5,815 nucleotides of DNA from Clostridia bacterium. Its GTDB lineage: Bacteria > Bacillota > Clostridia > Oscillospirales > Acutalibacteraceae. The notes below the pieces were generated by a model that searched no databases, was not told where the DNA came from, and was given only the letters and a program-made list of their open reading frames with translations. Shown one piece after another: positions 1 through 5,715 of this stretch; positions within the stretch are counted from its first letter, which is position 1, and the number at the start of each line of letters is the position of its first letter. The stretch covers positions 1 to 5,815 of the forward strand of contig CAAFIS010000111.1 of NCBI GenBank assembly GCA_900763035.1. Reading direction: 5' to 3'. A program made the translations under genes and the position numbers.

Positions 1-1
1 C

Positions 2-574
2 AAGGGCGATAAGGTCGCCTTCGTCGGTCAGGACGAGATCGCGACTACCACACTGTTTCGCATCCTCGTCGGCGAGATCGAGCCGGATGCCGGCACCTAC
101 AAATGGGGCGGCACCACCAGCCTGAGCTATTTCCCCAAGGACAACTCCGCCTATTTCGACGACTGCGATCTCAACCTGCTGCAATGGCTCAACCAGTATT
201 CGCAGGACAATACCGAAACGTATCTGCGCGGCTTCCTCGGCAAGATGCTCTTCTCCGGCGACGACGTGCTCAAGCCCGTCAAGGTCCTCTCCGGCGGCGA
301 AAAGGTGCGGTGTATGCTGTCGCGCATGATGATGTTCGGCTCCAATGTCCTGATCCTCGATCAGCCCACCAACCATCTCGACCTCGAGTCGATCACCGCC
401 GTCAACAACGGGCTGGAGGCCTTTCCCGGCAACGTGCTGTTCTCGTCCTACGATCACCAGTTCGTCCAGACCGTTGCGAACCGCATCATGGAGCTGTCCG
501 GCGGGCATCTGCTCGATAAGCTGATGACCTACGACGAATTTATCGAATATAAAGAAAAAGAAGGCCTGATGTGA
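2..574 (+). CDS. ABC-F family ATPase, 3' part (second nucleotide-binding domain)
   Basis: This is the C-terminal 190 codons of an ABC-F protein; the 5' part lies outside the window. ABC-F proteins are soluble twin-ATPase factors that act at the ribosome and have no transmembrane domain. Numbering from the first complete codon, the ABC signature LSGGE is at 96-100 and the Walker B region LDQPTNHLDLES begins around 119. The LFSG, KVRCMLS and DHQFVQT segments resemble the YkpA/YbiT branch as I remember it. The active site is atypical. The Walker A position reads GQDEIATTT (9-17), with Thr where the catalytic Lys belongs. The Walker B Glu is Gln121, and the H-loop His is Tyr150. From memory, a degenerate second Walker A occurs in relatives, so that part may be a family trait. 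The gene ends in TGA 21 bases before the next promoter. Family assignment is firm; the cellular role (translation factor or resistance) cannot be told from this half. Confidence 0.93.
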   Translation, partial: KGDKVAFVGQDEIATTTLFRILVGEIEPDAGTYKWGGTTSLSYFPKDNSAYFDDCDLNLLQWLNQYSQDNTETYLRGFLGKMLFSGDDVLKPVKVLSGGEKVRCMLSRMMMFGSNVLILDQPTNHLDLESITAVNNGLEAFPGNVLFSSYDHQFVQTVANRIMELSGGHLLDKLMTYDEFIEYKEKEGLM

Positions 575-594
575 TCTTTTCTCGCCTCTTATAC

Positions 595-622
595 TTGACA
601 GATCGTTCATTCGCGGTATAAT
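595..622 (+). promoter_or_regulatory. Near-consensus sigma-A promoter
   Basis: A perfect -35 box TTGACA (595-600) is separated by 16 bp from a perfect -10 box TATAAT (617-622). Transcription would be expected to start near 629, giving a leader of about 65 bases before the surface-protein ATG at 694. The 16-bp spacer is one base short of the optimum. This is the only convincing promoter I see in the window. It implies that the surface-protein gene is transcribed separately from the ABC-F gene and possibly strongly. Confidence 0.88.
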
Positions 623-646
623 GGAAATAGCAGATCCGATCGTTCA
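601..646 (+). repeat. Direct repeat GATCGTTCA flanking the -10 box
   Basis: The 9-mer GATCGTTCA occurs at 601-609, directly after the -35 box in the promoter spacer, and again at 638-646, just downstream of the expected start of transcription. The copies are 37 bp apart start to start, about 3.5 helical turns. Both are followed by one variable base and T. The position would suit a pair of repressor half-sites, but two 9-mers could also be chance. Confidence 0.35.
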
Positions 647-680
647 GTTATCCCATGACCGCCCGACCGACCCGATCAAA

Positions 681-687
681 AAGGAGG
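681..687 (+). promoter_or_regulatory. Ribosome binding site fixing the surface-protein start
   Basis: AAGGAGG lies 6 bases before ATG 694. It rules out the longer in-frame reading from ATG 655, which has no such site and would put 13 charged and polar residues in front of the signal peptide. Confidence 0.85.
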
Positions 688-693
688 AGCCAC

Positions 694-1842
694 ATGAAGA
701 GGAACATCGCCCAAAAACTGTTTTCGATCCTGACCGCCGCATTGCTGCTGTCGGTCCTGCCGCTCGCCGCCGCCGCGGCCGACGAACCGGCGGAGCCGAC
801 GGTCACCCTTGAGCTGCCCGCCAAGGTCATCACCAAACAGGGCGCGGAGGTCGCGCCCGGCAAGATGACGTTCGGCTACGAGCTGCTCTGCTACGACTTC
901 GATCAGCAGAAGTATGTCACGGACGCGCGGATCAAGGCGGTCGCCGCCGCGGTCGACACCGACGGTGTCGGCGCCGTGGACGCGACGCTGAAGTTCAGCC
1001 TGCCGGAAAGCCTTGTCGTCAAAGCGACCGATGCGCCGCTGCGTCTGCGCCAGGTCGAGATCGCCAAGGAGGAAGAAGCCGACGACGAGTGGCTGGGCGG
1101 CGAAGAGCAGTATGCCGTCATCGTCAGACATGGCGAGAGCGATAACGACTGGGTCGCCGTGCTGGCGCCGGTGCCGGACGAAGGACAGGAAGTCGCTCCG
1201 GTCGATGTCGCCACGTTCCGAAACGAGTATTACGCGTTCCTGCCCACGAGGTTCGCGTTGCCGATCACCACGGTCGTCAAGCAGGGCGGCGAGGTCGCGC
1301 CAGGCGCAGCGGAGTTCACGTACGAGATCGTGCTGCAAAACGACCAAAAGCTGACGATCGATAACGCCGCCGTCAAGACGAACGGCGTCGGCAGTACCGA
1401 CAGCGTCCTCACGTTCGCTCTGGGCACGCACCTCACCGCCGCGCTGACGGACGGCGCGTACCTGACGCAGGCCAAGGGCAGTGCCGAGGGCTGGACCTAT
1501 GCGGCGGAGCGCTATTATATCCGCCCGCATCTGGCTTTGGAAATATCGCTCGATACCGACGGCGAGCCGGAGGCCGATCACTCGGTCGTCCGCGGCTGGG
1601 ACATCTATCCGGTCGACGAGAACGGCGAGATCGACGGGGAAAAGCCGGTCACCGCAGCATTCACGAACACCTATACGGCCAGCAAGACGGTCACGCCGCC
1701 GACGGATCCCAAGCCGGAGCCGAAGCCGGAGCCGGATCCCGCGCCGGTCACCGGCGTGGCGGGCGTCGCGCCGTGGCTGGTCGCTGCGGCCGGGCTGTCC
1801 GCGCTGGGTCTGTTCGCCGCTTACCGTAAAACGAACGGCTGA
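694..1842 (+). CDS. Secreted, wall-anchored protein with two pilin-like repeats
   Basis: This 382-residue protein has a complete surface-protein layout. Residues 1-29 form a Sec signal peptide: basic start MKRN, hydrophobic core, Ala-rich cleavage region. Two related domains follow, about 37-180 and 189-328. Each begins with KQG.EVAPG and an aromatic strand (TFGYEL, EFTYEI), shares a DTDGVG/KTNGVG turn, and ends F-x-N-x-Y (FRNEYY, FTNTYT). This resembles the Spy0128/FctA-type pilin fold with internal isopeptide bonds, where the terminal Asn is the usual acceptor. A Pro/Lys/Glu stalk (334-351) leads to APVTG (350-354), a hydrophobic helix (about 355-377) and a short basic tail YRKTNG. That fits a variant xPxTG sortase signal, though the first residue is not Leu. 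The protein probably acts as a surface stalk or adhesin-like subunit. No sortase gene is in view. The start is set by the ribosome binding site at 681-687. The domain family is inferred from pattern and not tested. Confidence 0.85.
   Translation: MKRNIAQKLFSILTAALLLSVLPLAAAAADEPAEPTVTLELPAKVITKQGAEVAPGKMTFGYELLCYDFDQQKYVTDARIKAVAAAVDTDGVGAVDATLKFSLPESLVVKATDAPLRLRQVEIAKEEEADDEWLGGEEQYAVIVRHGESDNDWVAVLAPVPDEGQEVAPVDVATFRNEYYAFLPTRFALPITTVVKQGGEVAPGAAEFTYEIVLQNDQKLTIDNAAVKTNGVGSTDSVLTFALGTHLTAALTDGAYLTQAKGSAEGWTYAAERYYIRPHLALEISLDTDGEPEADHSVVRGWDIYPVDENGEIDGEKPVTAAFTNTYTASKTVTPPTDPKPEPKPEPDPAPVTGVAGVAPWLVAAAGLSALGLFAAYRKTNG
802..1677 (+). repeat. Tandem domain duplication inside the surface-protein gene
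   Basis: The two halves of the encoded protein (residues about 37-180 and 189-328) align end to end. KQGAEVAPG matches KQGGEVAPG. AVDTDGVGAVDATLKFSLP matches AVKTNGVGSTDSVLTFALG. The closing FRNEY matches FTNTY. The first copy has an acidic insert (EEEADDEW) and the second a longer, Asp/Glu-rich loop near 285-300. Divergence is high, so the duplication is old. Confidence 0.7.
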
Positions 1843-1861
1843 ACCTAACGATAGCATTTCT

Positions 1862-1893
1862 GCCGCAGGCGGTGTGTGAACACCGCCTGCGGC
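1862..1893 (+). terminator. 13-bp perfect hairpin after the surface-protein gene
   Basis: GCCGCAGGCGGTG (1862-1874) pairs perfectly with CACCGCCTGCGGC (1881-1893) around a 6-base TGTGAA loop. The stop codon of the surface protein is 20 bases upstream. There is no T run on either strand, so it does not meet the textbook rule for an intrinsic terminator. It could instead be a 3' stability element or a leader structure of the next gene, whose ribosome binding site starts 14 bases later. Confidence 0.5.
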
Positions 1894-1906
1894 TGCACCG
1901 TATACG

Positions 1907-1913
1907 AAGGGGG
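1907..1913 (+). promoter_or_regulatory. Ribosome binding site fixing the start of the small membrane protein
   Basis: AAGGGGG lies 7 bases before ATG 1921. It favours that start over the in-frame GTG at 1876, which falls inside the hairpin loop and has no purine-rich site ahead of it. Confidence 0.65.
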
Positions 1914-1920
1914 CATCCGG

Positions 1921-2226
1921 ATGCACCGGCTGCGCAGCGGCGGAAACTTCCTGCTTTGTCTGGCGATCAATATGGTACTCAATGCCGACGGGCTGATCCC
2001 CGCCGCGCTGCTGCTGATCCTGCATTTTTGGCTGGGCTGGCCGCTGTGGCTGACGTTCGCCGCCGCAGGCGCGTGGCTGCTGATCCTGATCGTCCGCATG
2101 GCGATCCTGCGGTGGGTTGACCGCTGCGGCAACGTGCCGGATCCCCCGCGCAAAAATAAAAACCCCTATTCCGCCGGGCAGCATTCGCCCGCCGGCGGCC
2201 GGCCGCCGGAAAACCGATGGCTGTAA
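1921..2226 (+). CDS. Small two-helix membrane protein, unknown function
   Basis: This 101-residue protein has a short basic N-terminus (MHRLR). Two hydrophobic helices follow at about 10-36 and 41-61, joined by a tight GWP turn. A polar tail starts WVDRCG and runs through PDPPRKNKNPYS. The hairpin topology, with basic residues at both ends, suggests that N- and C-termini are cytoplasmic. The PxxNKNPYS tail has the look of a conserved ending. The following 18 or so residues are Gly/Pro-rich, coded across a GC palindrome, and may be an unconserved extension. It sits 86 bp ahead of the SPFH gene in the same direction, so it may belong to that cluster. No named family is claimed and I see no catalytic motif. 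Confidence 0.7.
   Translation: MHRLRSGGNFLLCLAINMVLNADGLIPAALLLILHFWLGWPLWLTFAAAGAWLLILIVRMAILRWVDRCGNVPDPPRKNKNPYSAGQHSPAGGRPPENRWL
2192..2209. repeat. 18-bp perfect GC palindrome
   Basis: CCGGCGGCCGGCCGCCGG is its own reverse complement and lies within the last codons of the small membrane-protein gene. As RNA it could form only a strained hairpin because there is no loop. As DNA it could be a two-fold binding site. It may also pair with the nearby GCCGG/CCGGC runs at 2174-2195. Confidence 0.5.
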
Positions 2227-2238
2227 ACCTTGCCTGTG

Positions 2239-2271
2239 ATGCCGTAAGCGCGGCGGTCGCGCACACGGCAT
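2239..2271 (+). other. Leader hairpin ahead of the SPFH gene
   Basis: ATGCCGT (2239-2245) pairs with ACGGCAT (2265-2271). Inside that, GCGCG (2248-2252) pairs with CGCGC (2258-2262) around a GCGGT loop, with a 2x2 internal loop between the two stems. It lies between the stop of the small membrane-protein gene and the SPFH ribosome binding site, 26 bases before the latter. No T run follows, so it is more likely a processing or stability element, or a regulatory leader fold, than a terminator. Confidence 0.5.
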
Positions 2272-2297
2272 GGGATAAAAACGATCTTGAACCACCG

Positions 2298-2304
2298 AAA
2301 GGAG
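2298..2304 (+). promoter_or_regulatory. Ribosome binding site of the SPFH gene
   Basis: AAAGGAG lies 8 bases before ATG 2313. It decides against the in-frame ATG 2217, which overlaps the upstream gene and would add 32 residues that look like translated leader sequence. Confidence 0.85.
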
Positions 2305-2312
2305 AACATCAC

Positions 2313-3650
2313 ATGGGTCTGATCAAAGCCGGTATCGGCGCACTGGGCGGCACGCTGGCCGACCAGTGGAAGGAATTCTTCTATTGCGAAGCGATGGCGA
2401 AGGAGGTCCTCGTCACCAAGGGACAAAAGCGGATCAGCGGCCGTTCCTCCAACACGAAGGCCAGCGACAACATCATCTCGAGCGGCTCCGGTGTCGCCGT
2501 GGCCGACGGGCAGTGTATGCTGATCGTGGAGCAGGGCAAGGTCGTGGAGGTCTGCGCCGAGCCGGGCGAGTTCACCTACGACAGCTCCACCGAGCCGTCG
2601 ATCTTCGCCGGCAGCCTTGGCGAGAGCATCAAGCAGACCTTCAAAACGATCGGCAAGCGCTTCGCCTACGGCGGCGACACCGGCAAGGATCAGCGCGTGT
2701 ATTACATCAACACCAAGGAACTGATCGACAATAAGTTCGGCACGCCGAACCCGATCCCCTTCCGCGTGGTGGATAACAAGATCGGACTGGACATCGACGT
2801 TTCGGTACGCTGCTCCGGTGTGTATTCCTACAAGATCGCGGACCCCCTGCTGTTCTACACCAATGTGTGCGGCAACGTGGAGAGCGAGTATACCCGTGAC
2901 GAGCTGGACGGCCAGCTGAAGACCGAGTTCATCAGCGCCCTGCAGCCGGCGTTCGGCAAGCTGTCGGATCTTGAGCTGCGCCCGAACCAGATCGTGACGC
3001 ACAACACGGAACTGGAGAACGCCATGAACACGGCGCTTTCCGCCAAGTGGGGAGAGCTGCGCGGCCTGAAGGTCGTCAGCATCGCGCTGGGCTCCGTTAC
3101 GCTGCCCGACGAGGATGCCGAGATGATCAAGCAGGCGCAGCGCACGGCCATCATGCGCGATCCCACCATGGCGGCGGCAACGCTCGTCGGTGCGCAGGCG
3201 GACGCGATGAAAACGGCGGCAGGCAACTCTGCCGGGGCGATGACCGGCTTCATGGGCATGGGTATGGCCATGAACGCGGGCGGCGGCATGAACGCGCAGG
3301 ATCTGTTCGCCATGGGACAGCAGCGGCAGGTGCAGCAGCAGGCCTCCTCGGCCGCTGCCCCGGCCGCCGCACCGGCGGCGGGCGCGTGGACGTGTAAGTG
3401 CGGCGCAACGGCGACCGGCAGGTTCTGCCCGGAATGCGGCAGCCCGAAGCCCGCAGACACGGATGGCTGGACGTGCGCCTGCGGCGCGGTCAATAAGGGC
3501 AAGTTCTGCCAGAACTGCGGTGCGAAGAAGCCTGCGGGCGCACCGCTGTATCGCTGCGATAAGTGCGGCTGGCAGCCGGAGGATCCGGCGCATCCGCCGA
3601 GGTTCTGCCCGGAATGCGGCGACCCGTTCGACGATAACGACCGGCAGTAA
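2313..3650 (+). CDS. SPFH-domain protein with three C-terminal zinc ribbons (YdjI-like)
   Basis: This 445-residue protein belongs to the bacterial SPFH group related to YdjI of Bacillus subtilis (often labelled virion core protein-like). It has a short Gly-rich N-terminus with no transmembrane segment. An SPFH/flotillin-type body follows (about 20-280): WKEFFYCEAM, VADGQCMLIVEQGKV, FTYDSSTEPSIF and ITKEL-like YYINTKEL. Then come an Ala/Met/Gly-rich and Gln-rich linker (286-358) and three tandem zinc ribbons. Their Cys pairs are 361/363 with 372/375, 388/390 with 399/402, and 415/418 with 432/435. The first two use CxC, the third CxxC. YdjI is recalled to be recruited to the membrane by YdjG and YdjH, and both partners are encoded next here. 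I infer a cytoplasmic scaffold oligomerising at the membrane. Three ribbons seem more than usual for the family. The family call is strong; the role is by analogy. Confidence 0.9.
   Translation: MGLIKAGIGALGGTLADQWKEFFYCEAMAKEVLVTKGQKRISGRSSNTKASDNIISSGSGVAVADGQCMLIVEQGKVVEVCAEPGEFTYDSSTEPSIFAGSLGESIKQTFKTIGKRFAYGGDTGKDQRVYYINTKELIDNKFGTPNPIPFRVVDNKIGLDIDVSVRCSGVYSYKIADPLLFYTNVCGNVESEYTRDELDGQLKTEFISALQPAFGKLSDLELRPNQIVTHNTELENAMNTALSAKWGELRGLKVVSIALGSVTLPDEDAEMIKQAQRTAIMRDPTMAAATLVGAQADAMKTAAGNSAGAMTGFMGMGMAMNAGGGMNAQDLFAMGQQRQVQQQASSAAAPAAAPAAGAWTCKCGATATGRFCPECGSPKPADTDGWTCACGAVNKGKFCQNCGAKKPAGAPLYRCDKCGWQPEDPAHPPRFCPECGDPFDDNDRQ
3420..3620 (+). repeat. 21-bp exact direct repeat in the zinc-ribbon coding region
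   Basis: The sequence at 3420-3440 recurs exactly at 3600-3620, offset by 180 bp and in the same reading frame. It codes for the RFCPECG knuckle in ribbons 1 and 3. Ribbon 2 has the divergent KFCQNCG in between. Identity at synonymous positions points to recent duplication or gene conversion between the ribbons, beyond shared protein constraint. Confidence 0.8.
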
Positions 3651-3661
3651 GCCTTTTCGCC

Positions 3662-3690
3662 TCTCCCGGACGGATAGCCCGTCCGGGAGA
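3662..3690 (+). other. 12-bp perfect hairpin between SPFH and zinc-ribbon genes
   Basis: TCTCCCGGACGG (3662-3673) pairs perfectly with CCGTCCGGGAGA (3679-3690) around a 5-base ATAGC loop. It starts 11 bases after the SPFH stop and ends 12 bases before the next ribosome binding site. There is no T run. Placed inside a likely operon, it could set differential expression by partial termination, RNA processing or 3' end protection. Confidence 0.55.
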
Positions 3691-3702
3691 TGTGCGTTGC
3701 GG

Positions 3703-3709
3703 AAGGAGG
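3703..3709 (+). promoter_or_regulatory. Ribosome binding site deciding a TTG start
   Basis: AAGGAGG lies 7 bases before TTG 3717. The alternative in-frame ATG 3690 has its first base at the closing base of the hairpin and has no purine-rich site at a suitable distance. A start there would also make the ribosome binding site part of the coding sequence. Confidence 0.75.
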
Positions 3710-3716
3710 AGGGCGC

Positions 3717-4811
3717 TTGACCACTCTGCAGGAATACAAATGCCCGTGCTGCGGCGGCGCGATCGCGTTCGACAGCACACGGCAAAAGATGAAATGCCCG
3801 TATTGCGACACGGAATTCGACGTGGAAACGCTCAAGGGCTATGACGCACAGCTGAAGAACGACCGCCCGGACGAGATGGATTGGGACGATCTCGGCGGCA
3901 CCGATTGGCGCGAGGACGAGGCGGACGGGCTGTGCAGCTATGTCTGCCAGTCCTGCGGCGGCGAGATCGTGGCGGATCAAAACACCGCCGCCACCGCCTG
4001 TCCCTATTGCGGCAATCCCGTCGTGATGATGGGCAAGCTGTCCGGCACGCTGCGTCCCGATCTCGTGATCCCGTTCAAGCTGGACAAAAACGCCGCCAAA
4101 GAGGGTCTGCGCCGCCATATGCAGGGCAAGCGGCTGCTGCCCAAGGCCTTTTCGACCGAGAACCACATCGACGAGATCCGCGGCGTCTACGTGCCGTTTT
4201 GGCTCTTCGACACCGAGGTCGACGCGCAGATCCGCTACCGGGCGACCACCGTGCGCACGTGGAGCGACAGCGACTATGACTATACGGAAACGAGCTACTA
4301 CGCTGTTGAGCGCGAGGGCAAGATCGGCTTCGAGCACGTGCCGGTAGACGGCTCGTCCAAGATGCCGGACGATCTGATGGAATCGATCGAGCCGTTCGAC
4401 TTTGCCGATGCCGTGGATTTCCAAACGGCCTATCTGGCGGGCTATCTGGCGGATAAGTACGACGTGTCCGGCGAGGATAGCGTTGCCCGCGCCGATCAGC
4501 GCGTCAAGGTGTCCACCGAAAATAACTTTGCCGCCACCGTGGTCGGCTATGACAGCGTCACGACGGAGCAGAGCAACCTCCGCCTGCACGGCGGGCGCAG
4601 GCGGTACGCGCTGTATCCCGTCTGGCTGCTCAATACCACGTGGAACGGGCAGCATTACCTGTTCGCGATGAACGGGCAGACCGGCAAATTCGTCGGCGAC
4701 CTGCCCGTGGACAAAAAAGCGGCATGGCGCTGGCGGTTGGGGCTGACGGCGGGCTGGACGGCGGGGATCTACCTCGTGATGTGGCTGCTGCGCGTTCTGG
4801 GCGTGCTGTGA
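3717..4811 (+). CDS. Zinc-ribbon protein with C-terminal membrane helix (YdjG-like)
   Basis: This 364-residue protein begins at a TTG codon. Two zinc ribbons sit at the N-terminus: C9/C12 with C27/C30 (KCPCCGG, CPYCDTEF), then C77/C80 with C95/C98 (CQSCGG, CPYCGN). An acidic spacer (49-70) separates them. The middle region (about 115-335) is a soluble domain with IPFKLDK, GVYVPFWLFD, YYAVEREG and YALYPVWLLNT, all typical of YdjG-like TFIIB-type zinc-ribbon proteins. One hydrophobic helix (341-364) runs to the last residue, so the protein looks tail-anchored, with its ribbons in the cytoplasm. In Bacillus subtilis YdjG works with YdjH to hold YdjI at the membrane (recalled). Here the TPM gene starts 13 bases downstream, which supports a shared transcript and complex. 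No nuclease or other catalytic motif is seen. The DNA-binding sense of 'TFIIB-type' should not be taken as function. Confidence 0.88.
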   Translation: MTTLQEYKCPCCGGAIAFDSTRQKMKCPYCDTEFDVETLKGYDAQLKNDRPDEMDWDDLGGTDWREDEADGLCSYVCQSCGGEIVADQNTAATACPYCGNPVVMMGKLSGTLRPDLVIPFKLDKNAAKEGLRRHMQGKRLLPKAFSTENHIDEIRGVYVPFWLFDTEVDAQIRYRATTVRTWSDSDYDYTETSYYAVEREGKIGFEHVPVDGSSKMPDDLMESIEPFDFADAVDFQTAYLAGYLADKYDVSGEDSVARADQRVKVSTENNFAATVVGYDSVTTEQSNLRLHGGRRRYALYPVWLLNTTWNGQHYLFAMNGQTGKFVGDLPVDKKAAWRWRLGLTAGWTAGIYLVMWLLRVLGVL

Positions 4812-4824
4812 GGAGGGGCGACGA

Positions 4825-5661
4825 ATGAAACAGGATAGATCCCTCTCCCGCACGTTTGCGGCGGTGCTTTGCCTGCTGCTGTGCCTGACGGCGGCGTTTT
4901 CGGCCTGTGCGGACGGGCGGCCGTGGGACGGTTGGGAGCGCTCGCTCCTGCTCGACCGCGACGATCTGCTGAGCGAGGACGAGCGCACCGAGGTCGGCGA
5001 CAGGCTTGCGCAGATCGCGCGCGACTACGCCTTCGATGCGGTCGCGCTCACCGTTCCCACGCTGGACGGGATGACCCCGGCGGCGTATGCCGAGGGCGTG
5101 TTCACCGACCTTCATTTCGGGCAGGGCGCGAACGGCGACGGCGTGCTGCTGCTCGTCTGCATGGAGAGCCGCGACTGGTATCTGGCGACGCACGGCTTCG
5201 GCAAGCAGGCGTTCTCCGACAGCGATATCGACAGTTTGGGCTCGACCATCTCGCCGTATTTGAAGGATGGCGACGCGGCGGGCGCGTTCCTCAAGTTCGC
5301 CGACGAGTGCGAATTCAACATCGATTGGGCGCGCGACCACGATCCGGACGCCCCGCGCAGCGTCGCCGGGACGCTGCCCGGCACGACGGGGCTGCTCATC
5401 GCCTTCGCGATCGGTCTGGTGATCGCACTGATCACCGTTGCCGTGATGAAGGGCAAGCTCAAGACCGTGCGCAGCCAGCCTGCGGCGGACAGCTACGTGC
5501 GCGAAAACAGCATGGTCGTGACCGGCTCGTCCGATCTGTTCCTCTACTGTACGGTCGATCGCCGTGCGCGCCCGAAGGATAACGACAGCTCGTCCTCATC
5601 CTCCGACAGCGGCGGCGGTGGCGGCGGCTCCGATTTCGGCGGCGGCGGCGGAAAATTCTGA
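4825..5661 (+). CDS. TPM-domain membrane protein with Gly-rich tail (YdjH-like)
   Basis: This 278-residue protein has a signal peptide (1-27) ending AFSAC. Cys28 could be lipidated, but Phe at the -3 position makes a poor lipobox. A TPM domain follows (about 40-170), with LLLDRDDLLSEDERTEV, the acidic turn GANGDGVLLLV, MESRDWYLATHG and PYLKDGDAAGAF. This extracytoplasmic fold occurs in phosphatases and in proteins that assist membrane complexes. The transmembrane helix is 188-208. The tail carries FLYCTVDRRARPK, a Ser run and a GGGGGGSDFGGGGGKF ending typical of this family. Topology would put the TPM domain outside and the tail inside. The gene starts 13 bases after the YdjG-like gene, with an AGGAGG site 8 bases from the ATG. 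Its role is inferred as the membrane partner of the SPFH and zinc-ribbon proteins. Enzymatic activity is not shown. Confidence 0.9.
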   Translation: MKQDRSLSRTFAAVLCLLLCLTAAFSACADGRPWDGWERSLLLDRDDLLSEDERTEVGDRLAQIARDYAFDAVALTVPTLDGMTPAAYAEGVFTDLHFGQGANGDGVLLLVCMESRDWYLATHGFGKQAFSDSDIDSLGSTISPYLKDGDAAGAFLKFADECEFNIDWARDHDPDAPRSVAGTLPGTTGLLIAFAIGLVIALITVAVMKGKLKTVRSQPAADSYVRENSMVVTGSSDLFLYCTVDRRARPKDNDSSSSSSDSGGGGGGSDFGGGGGKF

Positions 5662-5666
5662 TCAAA

Positions 5667-5704
5667 CGGCCGCCGGAGAGCGTCGTTCTCCGGCGGCCGC
5701 TTTT
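5667..5704 (+). terminator. Intrinsic terminator after the TPM gene
   Basis: CGGCCGCCGGAGA (5667-5679) pairs perfectly with TCTCCGGCGGCCG (5687-5699) around a 7-base loop, followed by C and TTTT. The 13-bp GC-rich stem is strong, but the T run is short. It begins 5 bases after the TPM stop and its T run touches the next ribosome binding site (GGAGG, 5705-5709). The oxidoreductase gene therefore either relies on read-through or has a promoter inside the TPM gene. Confidence 0.75.
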
Positions 5705-5715
5705 GGAGGTCAACG

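Noticed and set aside
1876..1920. Upstream GTG start for the small membrane protein.
   Set aside because: The codon sits in a hairpin loop without a ribosome binding site. The added residues include two Cys and look like translated stem sequence.
2271..2279. Possible extended -10 box TGGGATAAA ahead of the SPFH gene.
   Set aside because: The hexamer is a weak match and no -35-like sequence sits 16-18 bp upstream (the region is CGGCGG). It is not enough to call a promoter.
676..2295. A 539-codon open frame on the - strand opposite the surface-protein gene.
   Set aside because: It has the same composition artefact and no plausible protein features. It also runs across the promoter-proximal leader and two intergenic hairpins of the + strand genes.
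4826..4856. TGAAAC followed by CGTT, reminiscent of a SigW-type promoter of the Bacillus stress regulon.
   Set aside because: The spacing is 21 bp, not about 16-17, the second element is imperfect, and it lies inside the TPM coding sequence.
2166..4988. A 940-codon open frame on the - strand.
   Set aside because: It lies opposite three well-supported + strand genes. It is Arg/Ala/Val-rich with no recognisable domain, and long antisense frames are expected from GC-rich codon bias.
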